From assembly GCA_050246475.1 (NCBI GenBank), contig JBFWVZ010000002.1, positions 1 through 64,000 on the forward strand: a stretch of 64,000 bases of DNA. The letters run 5' to 3'. Origin of the DNA: CADEEL01 sp050246475 (GTDB lineage Bacteria > Pseudomonadota > Alphaproteobacteria > Caulobacterales > Aquidulcibacteraceae). A program made the translations under genes and the position numbers. Shown here piece by piece: positions 17,580-27,059 of the stretch. Position 1 is the stretch's first letter; each line of letters begins with the position of its first letter. A model generated the notes under the pieces. The model made no database searches. It was given only the letters and a program-made list of their open reading frames with translations, and had not been told where the DNA came from.

Positions 17580-20471
17580 TCAGGCGCGCACTTCCGTCGC
17601 CGGGGAGCCCGTCCAGGCGCCAAAAGCGGCGCGCACGCCCGCTTCGGCCTCCTCCAGCTGTGCGCCAAGCGCCGCGAAATCCGCCGCCCCGCCAACGCGC
17701 GCGAGAAGCTCTTTAAGCTTGTCGGGCGCGCTGGCCGGATCGAACTCGCCCTCCACGCAGATGCGCAGCACCTGCTGAAGGCGGCTCAACCGCGACCATC
17801 CTTCGCGCAGCGTGCGCGCGAGCGCGGGGTCCAGCATGCGTGCGCCCTCCAACGCATCGAGCGCGGCGCCGGTGTTGGGTTGAAGAACGTCGCCGCGCGC
17901 GTGGGCGGCGATCAGCTGGGCGCTTTGCACGATGAACTCGATATCGACGAAGCCGCCGGGCGCGAGCTTCAAATCCCACGCGCCTTTGCCCTTGCGCTCG
18001 CGATCCATCAGCGCGCGCATCTCGGCGGTGTCGGCGAGCACCTTCGCCGCATCGCGTTCGCGCGAGAGCACGCCGTGCGCCGCTGCAAGCACGCGCGCGC
18101 CGAGCGCGCCATCGCCCGCGACGGGCCGCAGGCGCGTGAGGGCGAGCAATTCCCAGGTCCAGGCCTCATCCGAATAATAGCGCTCGAACGTCGAAAGCCG
18201 AACGGCCACGGGGCCTTTCGCGCCGGAGGGGCGTAGCTTCATATCGACGTCGTAGAGCTGGCCCTCCTCCGTGGGCGCGGAGAGCGCGCTGATCAGGCGC
18301 TGCGTGAGGCGCGCATAGAAATCGATCGGCGAAAGCGCGCGATCGCCGCCGGAGCGTGCGTCCTCGGCCGCATCATAGACGACCATGATGTCGAGATCGG
18401 AATTCTCCGACAGCTCGCGCCCGCCGAACTTGCCGAGCGCAAGGACGGCGAACGCGCCGGGCTGGCGCCCATGTTGGCGCTCCACCTCTTGAAGCGCCGA
18501 CTGCGCCAGCGCTTCGATCATGCATTCGGCGAGATGCGAGTAAGCGCGCCCGGCCGCTTCCGCGCTCGCGCGGCCATTGAGCACCTGCATCCCATAGCGA
18601 AACGCCTCCTCGCGCTTGATGCGGCGCGCCGCGTTGATGGCGGCTTCGAAGCTCCCAGCCTCGGCGACGCCGTCGAGAACGAAGCCGCGCCGCTCGTCTT
18701 CGTCGTCCTGATCCAGCGGGCGCTCGAAGCGCGGCTCGATCATTGAATCGATGAGCGCGGGCCGGCGCGCGAGCGCGTCGGCCAGGCGCGGCGCAAGCGC
18801 GAGCGCGGACACGATCTCCTCCAGAAATTTCGGCTGCGCCTCGAACAGCGACAGCACCTGCACGCCGGCGGGGAGCCCGGCGAAGAAATCGGCGAAGCGA
18901 TGAAAGGCCTGATCGGGCGCGCCTGTCTTGGCCATGGCAGCGAGAATTTTCGGCGTGAGAGCGGTCAGCAATTCGCGCGCGCGTTCCGAGCGCATGGCGC
19001 GGATGCGGCCGTGATGCCAGCCGCGAATGGCGCCGGCGACGAAGGAGGGATCGGCGAAACCCATCTTGGTGAGCGTGGCGATGGTCTCGGGATTGTCCTC
19101 CACGCCGGTGAAGATGAGACTGCCTTCGCTCGCCGCCAGCGTATCGAAGCGGCCAAAGAGTTGATGGTCGATCTCGGCCACGGCGGCGCGGCGCGCCAGC
19201 AGCGCGCGCTCCCACGCGCTCATATCCGCGAAGCCGCAGAGCGCCGCGACACGCGCACGCTTCTCGCCGTCCGCCGGCACTTTGTGCGTCTGCTCATCCT
19301 CCAGCATCTGAATGCGATGTTCGACATGGCGGAAGAAATCGTAGGCCTCGCTCAATTCGTCGCGTGCGTCCGCGTCCATCACGTTCGCCTGCGTGAGCGC
19401 CGCGAGCGCATGAAGCGTGGCCGGCGCGCGCAGCGCCGGATTGCGCCCGCCCAGGATAAGCTGCTGCGTCTGCACGTGCAGCTCGATGTCGCGAATGCCG
19501 CCGCGCCCGAGCTTCACATCGAAGATGGGGTCGCCCAAATCGGCGCTGCCGTGCGCGCTCATGATCTGGCGTTTGATCGAGTGCACATCCGCCACGGCGG
19601 CGTAATCGAGGTGCCGGCGCCAGATGTAAGGCTCAAGCGTCTTCAGAAACGCACGCCCGAGCGGGATATCCCCCGCGGCCGGGCGCGCCTTGATGAACGC
19701 CGCGCGCTCCCAATTTTGTCCGACGCTTTGGTAGTAAATCTCCGCCGCCGCGATCGTCACGGCCGGGGGCGTGGATGCCGGATCGGGCCGCAAGCGCAGA
19801 TCGGTGCGGAAGACGTAGCCGTCGGGCGTCATCTCTTCCATCGCCTTGACGACGAGCTGCACGACGCGCAGCGCCGCGCTGCGCGCATCGCGCGCATTCT
19901 TAAGCGGCAGGCGCGCGGGATCGTAGAAAACCGAGAAATCGACATCGCTTGAGTAGTTGAGTTCGCCCGCGCCCATCTTGCCCATGGCGATGAAGGTGAT
20001 GCCGGGAATGGGCCCGTGGGGACCGTCGAACGCCGCCGCCTCGATCTCGTCCTTCTCGTGCATCGTGCGCGCGGCGAGAGCGAGCGCGGCTTGCAGGCTT
20101 GCATCGGCGAAGGCGGTGATGCGGCCCGTCGTCTGTGTCAGCGGCCAGGCGCGCGCCAGATCGGCAATGGCGGCGGAGAGATGGAGCGCGCGCTTCGCCT
20201 CACGCAGCGCCTGCATCCCTTCTTCGAGCGTTGGCGGCGCCGCGGCCATCCGGCGTGCGTCGAGAATGGCGGCGTCGGCGATCGCTTCCGGCCCCTCTGC
20301 GGCGATCGCCGCGAGATCGCCGGGCGCGCGCGCCATCAGCCGCGCGAGATAGGGCGCATAGCGCGCAGCACTGCGCGAGGGCTCACGCCATTGCGCGCCA
20401 GCGGACAGTGTGTCCGCGGCGGTTTCGACACCCGCCGGGACGATGAGCGCGGCGGCAATCGCGCCGCTCAT
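17580..20471 (-). CDS. glnE: Bifunctional glutamine synthetase adenylyltransferase/deadenylase
   Basis: A 963-residue protein, the normal GlnE length, with two nucleotidyltransferase domains. One carries NSDLDIMVVYD and the other SSDVDFSVFYD, and both are followed by the expected helical GlnD-UR-uptake-like domains (DLKLAPGGFVDIEFIVQ and VKLGRGGIRDIELHVQ). The enzyme adenylylates glutamine synthetase when nitrogen is plentiful and removes AMP when it is scarce, under PII control. The start overlaps the stop of the upstream kinase by four bases, so it is the distal gene of the degP-regulator-kinase transcript, an arrangement shared with rhizobia. Confidence 0.96.
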   Translation of the reverse strand: MSGAIAAALIVPAGVETAADTLSAGAQWREPSRSAARYAPYLARLMARAPGDLAAIAAEGPEAIADAAILDARRMAAAPPTLEEGMQALREAKRALHLSAAIADLARAWPLTQTTGRITAFADASLQAALALAARTMHEKDEIEAAAFDGPHGPIPGITFIAMGKMGAGELNYSSDVDFSVFYDPARLPLKNARDARSAALRVVQLVVKAMEEMTPDGYVFRTDLRLRPDPASTPPAVTIAAAEIYYQSVGQNWERAAFIKARPAAGDIPLGRAFLKTLEPYIWRRHLDYAAVADVHSIKRQIMSAHGSADLGDPIFDVKLGRGGIRDIELHVQTQQLILGGRNPALRAPATLHALAALTQANVMDADARDELSEAYDFFRHVEHRIQMLEDEQTHKVPADGEKRARVAALCGFADMSAWERALLARRAAVAEIDHQLFGRFDTLAASEGSLIFTGVEDNPETIATLTKMGFADPSFVAGAIRGWHHGRIRAMRSERARELLTALTPKILAAMAKTGAPDQAFHRFADFFAGLPAGVQVLSLFEAQPKFLEEIVSALALAPRLADALARRPALIDSMIEPRFERPLDQDDEDERRGFVLDGVAEAGSFEAAINAARRIKREEAFRYGMQVLNGRASAEAAGRAYSHLAECMIEALAQSALQEVERQHGRQPGAFAVLALGKFGGRELSENSDLDIMVVYDAAEDARSGGDRALSPIDFYARLTQRLISALSAPTEEGQLYDVDMKLRPSGAKGPVAVRLSTFERYYSDEAWTWELLALTRLRPVAGDGALGARVLAAAHGVLSRERDAAKVLADTAEMRALMDRERKGKGAWDLKLAPGGFVDIEFIVQSAQLIAAHARGDVLQPNTGAALDALEGARMLDPALARTLREGWSRLSRLQQVLRICVEGEFDPASAPDKLKELLARVGGAADFAALGAQLEEAEAGVRAAFGAWTGSPATEVRA

Positions 20472-21928
20472 GTCAGCGCCGGCAGCACGAGCGCGGCGCG
20501 CAAGCCGGGGCGATCATCGCGCGCAATCCCGTCTCCCAACGAGAAGACGCCGCGGTGCAGGCGCGCCACCGCGGCGACGAGCGAAAGACCGAGGCCGCTG
20601 CCTTCCGTCGTGCGTGACGATTCAAGGCGCACGAAACGCTCTTGCACGCGGTCGCGATCCGCTTCCGGGACGCCGGGGCCGTCATCGACCACGCAGAGCT
20701 CAAGGCGCCCATCGCCGCGCCGATTGACGCGGACTTCGATTGCGCCGCCAGCGGGTGTGTATTTGATCGCGTTCTCGATAAGGTTTGAGAGCGCTTGGTT
20801 CATGAGGCTCGCTTCGCCTTTGACGCGGAGGCCAGGCTCGATTGCGCTCCTGAGCGAAATGCCGGCCTCTTCCGCGACAGGCTCATAGAACTCGGCCAAT
20901 TCCTGCGCCAGCGCGCTCACATCGACGGGATTGAAACTCCAATTAGCCACGGATTCGATGCGCGAGACGCGCAGGATCGATTCAAACGTGTGCAGGAGCT
21001 TATCGGTCTCGCCGATCGCGCTCTGCAGAGCTGCGCGGGCGCTTGCGTCTGCGGCCGAGGCGTTGGCCGCGTTCTCCAGACGCTGACGCAGGCGCGTCAG
21101 CGGCGTGCGCAGATCGTGCGCGATGGCGTCTCCCGCCGTGCGCGTCGTGTGGACGAGTTTCTCGAGGCGTTCGAGCATGGTGTTGAGCGCGCGCGCGAGG
21201 CGGTCGAACTCGTCGCGGCCGCCGCTCTCGGCGGCGCGGCGCGTCAAATCTCCGGCGACGACATCGCCGGTGACGCGCGCCAGCGCATCGACGCGCTGCA
21301 CGGCGAGAGAAGACGCGAAAAGCCCGCCGCCAATGGCCAAAATGCCGCCGACGAAAGCGAGACCCCAGAGAACGCCGGTGATGGTTTCGGCGATATCGGC
21401 CGCGCCGCCCAGATCGCGCACCACAAGAAGCACAGGCCCGCCGAGCAGGCGCCCGATGCGCCCGCGCCCCTGCCCTTCGATCGCGCGTCCATCGGCGCCG
21501 CGGCGCTGGAACTGAAAATCGACATGGCCCGTCTCGTCGGGGCCGGGAAAACGGGGAACTTCGGTGATGTCCTCATAGACGACCGCGCCGGTCGGATCGT
21601 AGAGGGCGTAGAGCATCGCTTCCTGACGCGCCGCCCGTTCGATCACTTCCTGGCGCAGGCGCGCCATGCCGCCCTCGGCGTAGGCGCGCTCGAGATAGTT
21701 GAACTCCAGATCCGCCGCGGAATCCGCATCACGCACCAATTCGCCGACAGTCGCCACGTAGATCCAGGTGACGAGCACGAAAACGATAGCCAGCAGCACG
21801 CCAGCGATGACCATCGCCATACGGAACGTGGTGGTGCGGAAGAGACGCTCGACGCGCTGACGCATCGTCCCGCCGCGGGAGGGCTCGGAAGGTTCGGCTG
21901 CGGGGGGCGAGTCGAGGCCGGGCCTCAT
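20468..21928 (-). CDS. HAMP sensor histidine kinase (partner of the 21925 regulator)
   Basis: A 486-residue kinase: TM1 at about 38-60, a periplasmic loop, TM2 at about 184-208, a HAMP segment, then the dimerisation box AIAHDLRTPLTRL with His271 and an ATPase domain with NLIENAIKYT, DDGPGVPEADR and GSGLGLSL. The ATG at 21928 overlaps the stop of the regulator gene (ATGA), which fixes the start. It belongs to the EnvZ/OmpR-like class. The signal is unknown; the conserved neighbourhood (DegP upstream, GlnE downstream) suggests envelope sensing. Confidence 0.9.
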   Translation of the reverse strand: MRPGLDSPPAAEPSEPSRGGTMRQRVERLFRTTTFRMAMVIAGVLLAIVFVLVTWIYVATVGELVRDADSAADLEFNYLERAYAEGGMARLRQEVIERAARQEAMLYALYDPTGAVVYEDITEVPRFPGPDETGHVDFQFQRRGADGRAIEGQGRGRIGRLLGGPVLLVVRDLGGAADIAETITGVLWGLAFVGGILAIGGGLFASSLAVQRVDALARVTGDVVAGDLTRRAAESGGRDEFDRLARALNTMLERLEKLVHTTRTAGDAIAHDLRTPLTRLRQRLENAANASAADASARAALQSAIGETDKLLHTFESILRVSRIESVANWSFNPVDVSALAQELAEFYEPVAEEAGISLRSAIEPGLRVKGEASLMNQALSNLIENAIKYTPAGGAIEVRVNRRGDGRLELCVVDDGPGVPEADRDRVQERFVRLESSRTTEGSGLGLSLVAAVARLHRGVFSLGDGIARDDRPGLRAALVLPALT

Positions 21929-22599
21929 GCCTCCAGACGATAGCCCGATCCGCGCACCGTATGCAAAAGGCTCAGCTGGAAGCCCTTGTCGATCTTGCCG
22001 CGCAGCCGGGAGATGTGGACGTCGATCACGTTGGTCTGCGGATCGAAGTGATAGTCCCACACGTTGCGCAACAGCATCTGACGCGTCACCGTCTCGCCGG
22101 CGTTGCGCATGAGATATTCGAGCAACCGGAATTCACGCGGCTGCAGATCGATCTTCTGGCCGCCGCGATGGACCGTGCGCGCGAGAAGATCCATCTCCAG
22201 ATCGCCGACCTGAAGCTTGGTGTGCTCCGAGACCGCCATCTTGCGCGCGTTCCACAGCGCGCGCACGCGTGCGAGAAGCTCCCGCGTGGAGAAGGGTTTG
22301 CCGAGATAGTCGTTGGCGCCCGCGTCGAGCCCGTTGACGCGATGATCTTCCTCATGAAGCGCCGACAGAATGAGCACGGGCGTGTTGATGTTGCCGGCGC
22401 GCAGATCGCGTACGATGTGATCGCCGCTCTTGCGGGGCAGCATCTGGTCGAGAACGATCACGTCGTAGGAGCGCGTGCGCGCCATCTCCTCTCCCTCGAC
22501 CCCGTCGCCGGAGTGATCGACGCTGTAGCCCTCGCCCTGCAGGCAAGCGACCAAATCGTTGGCGACGACGTTGTCGTCTTCGACCAGGAGAACCTTCAT
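21925..22599 (-). CDS. OmpR-family response regulator
   Basis: A 224-residue regulator with a receiver domain (acidic pair ED at 7-8, phospho-acceptor Asp51 in VIVLDQMLP, conserved Lys in GKPF) and a C-terminal winged helix (DLQPREFRLLEYLMRNAGE, then TNVIDVHISRLRGKID and VRGSGYRL). It would bind tandem DNA repeats as a dimer after phosphorylation by the kinase whose gene overlaps its stop. It begins eight bases after degP, so protease and regulator are co-transcribed. Confidence 0.94.
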   Translation of the reverse strand: MKVLLVEDDNVVANDLVACLQGEGYSVDHSGDGVEGEEMARTRSYDVIVLDQMLPRKSGDHIVRDLRAGNINTPVLILSALHEEDHRVNGLDAGANDYLGKPFSTRELLARVRALWNARKMAVSEHTKLQVGDLEMDLLARTVHRGGQKIDLQPREFRLLEYLMRNAGETVTRQMLLRNVWDYHFDPQTNVIDVHISRLRGKIDKGFQLSLLHTVRGSGYRLEA

Positions 22600-22607
22600 A
22601 TCGTCCC

Positions 22608-24113
22608 TCAGCCTTGCGACGTGTCCGCGGCGATGAAGCGCGGGCCCGCGCGGCCATCCAGTTGAAGCAATAGCGGGCGGCCCTGCCGGCGCGCCTGATC
22701 GGCCGCGGCCGACAAATCCTGCGCGGTGCGAATGGGCCTGCCGCCGGCGCTCAAGATCACGTCGCCGGCGCGCACGCCGCGGCGTGCGAGATCGGAATTG
22801 GGCGCGACCGTGAGAATGACGACGCCGTTCGCGTTGGCCGCAAGCTGCAAACGCTGGCGATCCTGATCCGTCATCGGGCGCACGGCGAGGCCGAGCGCGC
22901 CCTGGGTGACGTTCGGGTTAGCCGGCTGGGGCGTCGCTTGAGGCTGGTTCGCGCTCGCCAGAACCTGCTCGGACGGGCGCTCCTGCAAGCGAACATTGAG
23001 CGTGCGGCGTTGGCCGGCGCGAAGCAATTCGATCCGCGCCGGGCGGCCGATGGTTGCATCGCCGACGCGTTGCGTGAGCTGGCGTGAATCCGCGATGTTC
23101 TGGCCTTCGAAGGTCAAGATCACATCGCCTTGCTGAATGCCCGCGCTGGCGGCGGGGCCGTTCGGCACGACGCTAGCGACGAGCGCGCCTTGGGCCTCCG
23201 AAAGCCCGAGGCTGCGCGCGATATCGTCATCCAGCGGCTGGACCTGTACGCCGAGCCACCCGCGCGTCACGCGCCCGGACGCCAGCAGCTGCTCCACAAC
23301 GCGCGCGGCCGTGTTCGAAGGAATGGCGAAGCCGATGCCGACATTGCCGCCCGTGGGCGAAAAGATCGCGGAGTTCACGCCGATGACGCGCCCGCGCAGA
23401 TCGAATGTCGGCCCGCCGGAATTGCCGCGATTGATCGGCGCGTCGATCTGCAGGAAGTCCACGTAAGCGGAGCCGCCGAAATCGCGCCGGCCCATGGCGG
23501 AGACGATGCCGGCCGTGGCCGTGCCGTCGAGCCCGAAGGGATTGCCGACAGCCACGACCCAATCGCCGACGCGCAGATCTGTTCCGCGGTCGAGCGTCAC
23601 GAATGGGAAGCGCCCCCCGCCTTCGACACGCAGCACGGCAATGTCGGTCGGCTCGTCGGAGCCGACGACGGTGGCGGTCAGATCGCGCCCGTCGCTCGTG
23701 CGGATGGTGATCTCCTCGGCGTCGGCGACGACGTGGTGATTGGTGACGATGGTGCCGTTCTGATCGATGAAGAAACCCGATCCGAGCGCTGTGGGCGATT
23801 GCTGCGGGTTGCGGCCAGGGCCGCGGAAGAAATCCTCGTAGCCGGGCGGCAGACCTTCGAACATTGGGTTGCGCGTCGAGGGGCGCTGACGGACCTGGAT
23901 CGAGACGACCGCGGGGCGCACGCGCTGGATAAGGTCTGCAAAGCTGCCCGGCGCGCCGGCTGGCGGCGATACGGCTTGCGGCGCGATCTGCTGGGCTTGC
24001 GCCGGATTGGGCGGCAGCGTCTGCGCCGCGATGGCGCCTGCGAGCAGCGCCACGGAGGCGCCGCCGGCGAAGAGAACGCGCTTCAAGAACTGGGCGGAGG
24101 GCGTATCGGACAT
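22608..24113 (-). CDS. degP: Do-like periplasmic serine protease (DegP/HtrA family)
   Basis: The product is 501 residues from ATG 24113: an N-terminal hydrophobic export or anchor segment, a Pro/Gln-rich linker, the trypsin-like domain with triad His127 (TNHHVVAD), Asp157 (PTDIAVLRV) and Ser232 (RGNSGGPTF), then two PDZ domains (GWLGVQVQPLDDDIA and QGALGLAVRPM). It degrades or refolds damaged envelope proteins. An upstream TTG at 24125 is a weaker start choice. The gene lies 180 bases after ccmH, likely with its own promoter, and heads the degP-regulator-kinase-glnE run. Confidence 0.94.
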   Translation of the reverse strand: MSDTPSAQFLKRVLFAGGASVALLAGAIAAQTLPPNPAQAQQIAPQAVSPPAGAPGSFADLIQRVRPAVVSIQVRQRPSTRNPMFEGLPPGYEDFFRGPGRNPQQSPTALGSGFFIDQNGTIVTNHHVVADAEEITIRTSDGRDLTATVVGSDEPTDIAVLRVEGGGRFPFVTLDRGTDLRVGDWVVAVGNPFGLDGTATAGIVSAMGRRDFGGSAYVDFLQIDAPINRGNSGGPTFDLRGRVIGVNSAIFSPTGGNVGIGFAIPSNTAARVVEQLLASGRVTRGWLGVQVQPLDDDIARSLGLSEAQGALVASVVPNGPAASAGIQQGDVILTFEGQNIADSRQLTQRVGDATIGRPARIELLRAGQRRTLNVRLQERPSEQVLASANQPQATPQPANPNVTQGALGLAVRPMTDQDRQRLQLAANANGVVILTVAPNSDLARRGVRAGDVILSAGGRPIRTAQDLSAAADQARRQGRPLLLQLDGRAGPRFIAADTSQG

Positions 24114-24292
24114 CAGATTTCTCAATCCCGCGAGAGACTTGGTGTGTTAACCGCTTCTGGCAAAGGGCGAGCCGGCACGATCGGCGCCAGTTTGTCCCTT
24201 CCGGCGGCTTTGTCAGCGGCAATATCGGCGGAAAAAGGCGGGAATGCGATGCCTGACCGGGGCGAAAGCGCGCAATTTCTTGGGATTAGCCT

Positions 24293-24676
24293 CTAGCGTT
24301 CGCCCTCTTCGGGTTCGCACGGCTCAGTCCGCGTCCGCCGGAGGGTGAGGGTCGCGGCGAGGCCCGCGAGAAGAAGAAGGCCGGGCGCTGCCCAGAGCAG
24401 CCACGTCTCCGGCTCGAAGCCGGGCCGCAACAGCACGAAGGCGCCATAACGCTCCCGGAAGAAGGCGCGGATCTCGGTGTCGCTATCGCCCGCTTCGATG
24501 CGCGCGCGAATGAGACGGCGCATATCGGACGCGATCTCGGCCGTCGATTGCGAGATCGGCTCGTTCTCGCACACGACGCAACGTATCTCGTTCTCCAGCG
24601 CGCGGGCGCGCGCCTCCTCCTGGGGATCGGAGAGCGGCGCTATGAACGCCGCGGCGGCGAAGATGAGCGCCTTCAT
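24293..24676 (-). CDS. ccmH: Cytochrome c maturation protein CcmH (CycL)
   Basis: The product is 127 residues. A signal peptide (MKALIFAAAAFIAPL) precedes the thiol pair Cys33-x-x-Cys36 in IRCVVCENEPISQS, which keeps apocytochrome cysteines reduced for haem attachment, then a C-terminal TM segment (WLLWAAPGLLLLAGLAATLTL). The ATG at 24676 overlaps the ccmF stop. The periplasmic thioredoxin CcmG is not encoded between ccmF and ccmH, as in the rhizobial cycHJKL order. It is the last gene of the ccm operon. Confidence 0.94.
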   Translation of the reverse strand: MKALIFAAAAFIAPLSDPQEEARARALENEIRCVVCENEPISQSTAEIASDMRRLIRARIEAGDSDTEIRAFFRERYGAFVLLRPGFEPETWLLWAAPGLLLLAGLAATLTLRRTRTEPCEPEEGER

Positions 24677-26631
24677 GCGGGCGCGGCTTCCACTTGCGGC
24701 GCCGGGTGCGCGATGCGGCGGCGCGCGAGCGCGACGAGACCAATGAGGCCCCCGAATCCGATCATGCCGGCGCCGAGGAAGATGAGGTGCACCAGCGGAT
24801 TGAAGAAGAGCCGCACCGTCCATGCGTTCGCGGCTTCGCCGTCTCCAGGATCACCGAGCGCGATGTAGAGATCGTTCAACACGCTCGGCAGGATCGCGAC
24901 CTCCGTCGTCGGCGCACCGCCCGCATCGTAGAAGCGCCGTTCGGCGAACGCGATGCGGACCGCATTGCCGCTCTCGATGTGAAACTCGCCGCGCATGGCG
25001 CGATAGTTCGGCCCGCGCCCGTTCGTGACATTGGCGAGCGTGATGCGCCGGCCGGCGAATTCGAGGGCGTCACCCAGCTCCATCGCGGCCGAGCGCTCGA
25101 TGCGGAAATTGAGTTCCGCGGTTGCGCCGATGGCGAAGACGCCGGCGCCAGCGTGCGCAAGAACGAGCGCCCAGACTGAAACAGGCAAAGCGATCAGGCG
25201 CGGCAGCGTGCGCGCGCCGCCGCGGCCCCAGCGCGTCCAGAGATAGACTAGCGTGCCAAGCACGAGCCACGCCCCCACGCCTAACCCGAGCGCTGGCCAG
25301 AACGCGCCATTCGCGAAGAGGAGCACACCGGCGAACGTTGCCACGGAAAGTCCGGCCGCGAGCCAGAGCCGCTTCAGCGTCTCGTTCAAATCGCCGCGCC
25401 GCCACGCGATGAGCGGCGCCAGCGGCAGCGCGATCAAAAGCACCGCCATGAGCGGCGCGAAGGTGATGTTGAAGAAGGGCGGGCCGACCGAGATGAGACG
25501 GTCATTGAGCGCTTCAATCGCCAATGGATAGAGCGTGCCGACGAGCACCGTCCCGGTCGCGACCATCAAGCCCAAATTGTTGAGCACCAAGAGCCCTTCG
25601 CGGCTGACGGCGGCAAAGCCTGTCGGGCGCGCGAGGCCAGGCGCGCGGATCGCGTAGAGCGTCAAGCCTGTCCCTACCGCGATGCCTATGAGCACCAACA
25701 CCGCGACACCGCGTTGGGGATCGACCGCGAACGCGTGCACAGAGGTGAGCACACCCGAGCGCACGAGGAATGTGCCGAGCAGCGCAAGCGCGAAGCCGAG
25801 GATCGCGAGCAGGATCGTCCAGCCCGCGAGGGAGCCGCGCCGTTCGGTGACGATGGCCGAGTGCATGAGCGCGCATGCGGCGAGCCACGGCATGAAGCTC
25901 GCGTTCTCGACGGGATCCCAGAACCACCAGCCGCCCCAGCCGAGTTCGTAATAGGCCCAGTAGGAGCCGAGCGCGATGCCGAAGGTGAGGCAGGTCCAGG
26001 CCGCGAGCGTCCAGGGGCGCAGAGCGCGCGCCCACGCGGCATCGACTTTGCCTTCAAGCAGAGCCGCCAGCGCCAGCGAGAACGGAACCGAGAGCCCGAC
26101 ATAACCGAGATAGAGCATCGGCGGATGCGCGGCGAGTGCGGGATCCTGCAAGAGCGGGTTCAGTGAATTGCCTTGCAGGGGCGCGGGATCGAGACGCTCA
26201 AAGGGATTTGAGAGGAAGAGCGTGTAGATAAGCGCGCCGGCCGTCACCAAACCCTGCACGCCCATCGCGCGCGTCCACAGGCCTTGCGCCATCTCGCCGC
26301 GGAATTGCGCGAGCGCGCAGCCGAACGCGGCGGAGACGAAGCACCAGAGCAGCATCGAGCCCTCGTGGTTCCCCCACGCGCCGGCGATGCGATAGAGGAG
26401 CGGCTTATCCGTGTGCGAGTTGGCTGCGACAACCGCGACGGAAAAATCCGAGCGCACAAAGAGCGTGATCAGCAGCGCGAACGCGCCGGCCATGCAGAGC
26501 GCCGCGATTTGCGAGAGCGCGCGCGCTGCCTGAGCGCGGCGCAGGTCTGACGCGCGCAAGCCAAAGAGGCCCTGCGCAATGCTTGCGACAAGCGCGACGA
26601 TGGCGAGGAATGCGCCGAGCTCGGCGATCAT
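24673..26631 (-). CDS. ccmF: Cytochrome c haem lyase subunit CcmF (CycK)
   Basis: A 652-residue polytopic membrane protein with the tryptophan-rich haem-handling motif GWGGWWFWDPVENASFMPW and the many TM helices of the CcmF family. It transfers haem from holo-CcmE to apocytochrome c together with CcmH and CcmI at the periplasmic face. The ATG at 26631 is preferred because it overlaps the ccmE stop (ATGA); a start five codons earlier is less likely. Confidence 0.95.
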   Translation of the reverse strand: MIAELGAFLAIVALVASIAQGLFGLRASDLRRAQAARALSQIAALCMAGAFALLITLFVRSDFSVAVVAANSHTDKPLLYRIAGAWGNHEGSMLLWCFVSAAFGCALAQFRGEMAQGLWTRAMGVQGLVTAGALIYTLFLSNPFERLDPAPLQGNSLNPLLQDPALAAHPPMLYLGYVGLSVPFSLALAALLEGKVDAAWARALRPWTLAAWTCLTFGIALGSYWAYYELGWGGWWFWDPVENASFMPWLAACALMHSAIVTERRGSLAGWTILLAILGFALALLGTFLVRSGVLTSVHAFAVDPQRGVAVLVLIGIAVGTGLTLYAIRAPGLARPTGFAAVSREGLLVLNNLGLMVATGTVLVGTLYPLAIEALNDRLISVGPPFFNITFAPLMAVLLIALPLAPLIAWRRGDLNETLKRLWLAAGLSVATFAGVLLFANGAFWPALGLGVGAWLVLGTLVYLWTRWGRGGARTLPRLIALPVSVWALVLAHAGAGVFAIGATAELNFRIERSAAMELGDALEFAGRRITLANVTNGRGPNYRAMRGEFHIESGNAVRIAFAERRFYDAGGAPTTEVAILPSVLNDLYIALGDPGDGEAANAWTVRLFFNPLVHLIFLGAGMIGFGGLIGLVALARRRIAHPAPQVEAAPA

Positions 26632-27059
26632 GGACCGCCCCTCCACTCGCCGCGCTCCTTGAGCGCCTCGGCGACTTCGCGCGGCATGTAGGTCTCGTCG
26701 TGGCGGGCGAGCAACGTATCGGCGGTGAAGATCGCGCCCGGTTGATAGCGCCCCTCAGCGACCACGCCTTGGCCTTCGCGGAAGAGATCGGGCGGCTGGC
26801 CGTTGTAGCGCACCGCGATCTGCGCTTCGCCGTCCGTCACCGCGAAGAAGAGCGCCCCGCCCTCGCGGCGCACGCTGCCGGCGGCGACGAGGCCGCCGAT
26901 GCGCACGCGCTCATCGGGCCGCGCTTTCTCCGCGAGTTCGCTCGGCGGATAGAAATAGACGACCGAGTCGCGCAGCCCGATGAGCGTCAGCGCCGTGCCG
27001 AGCGCGAGGAGCGCGCCGACCACTGCGATGAGCACGAAGCGCCTGCCGCGCGGCCTCAT
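26628..27059 (-). CDS. ccmE: Haem chaperone CcmE (CycJ)
   Basis: A 143-residue membrane-anchored beta-barrel protein. After an N-terminal TM segment (FVLIAVVGALLALGTALTLIGL) it has the OB-fold core and the covalent haem site His120-x-x-x-Tyr124 in ARHDETYMP. It carries haem from CcmABCD to CcmF. Start and stop overlap its neighbours ccmI and ccmF by four bases each, showing tight coupling. Confidence 0.96.
   Translation of the reverse strand: MRPRGRRFVLIAVVGALLALGTALTLIGLRDSVVYFYPPSELAEKARPDERVRIGGLVAAGSVRREGGALFFAVTDGEAQIAVRYNGQPPDLFREGQGVVAEGRYQPGAIFTADTLLARHDETYMPREVAEALKERGEWRGGP

Noticed and set aside
24293..26631. Absence of ccmG (dsbE) between ccmF and ccmH
   Set aside because: The cycHJKL order in rhizobia also lacks it; ccmG is usually with ccmABCD elsewhere, so this is not a local loss.
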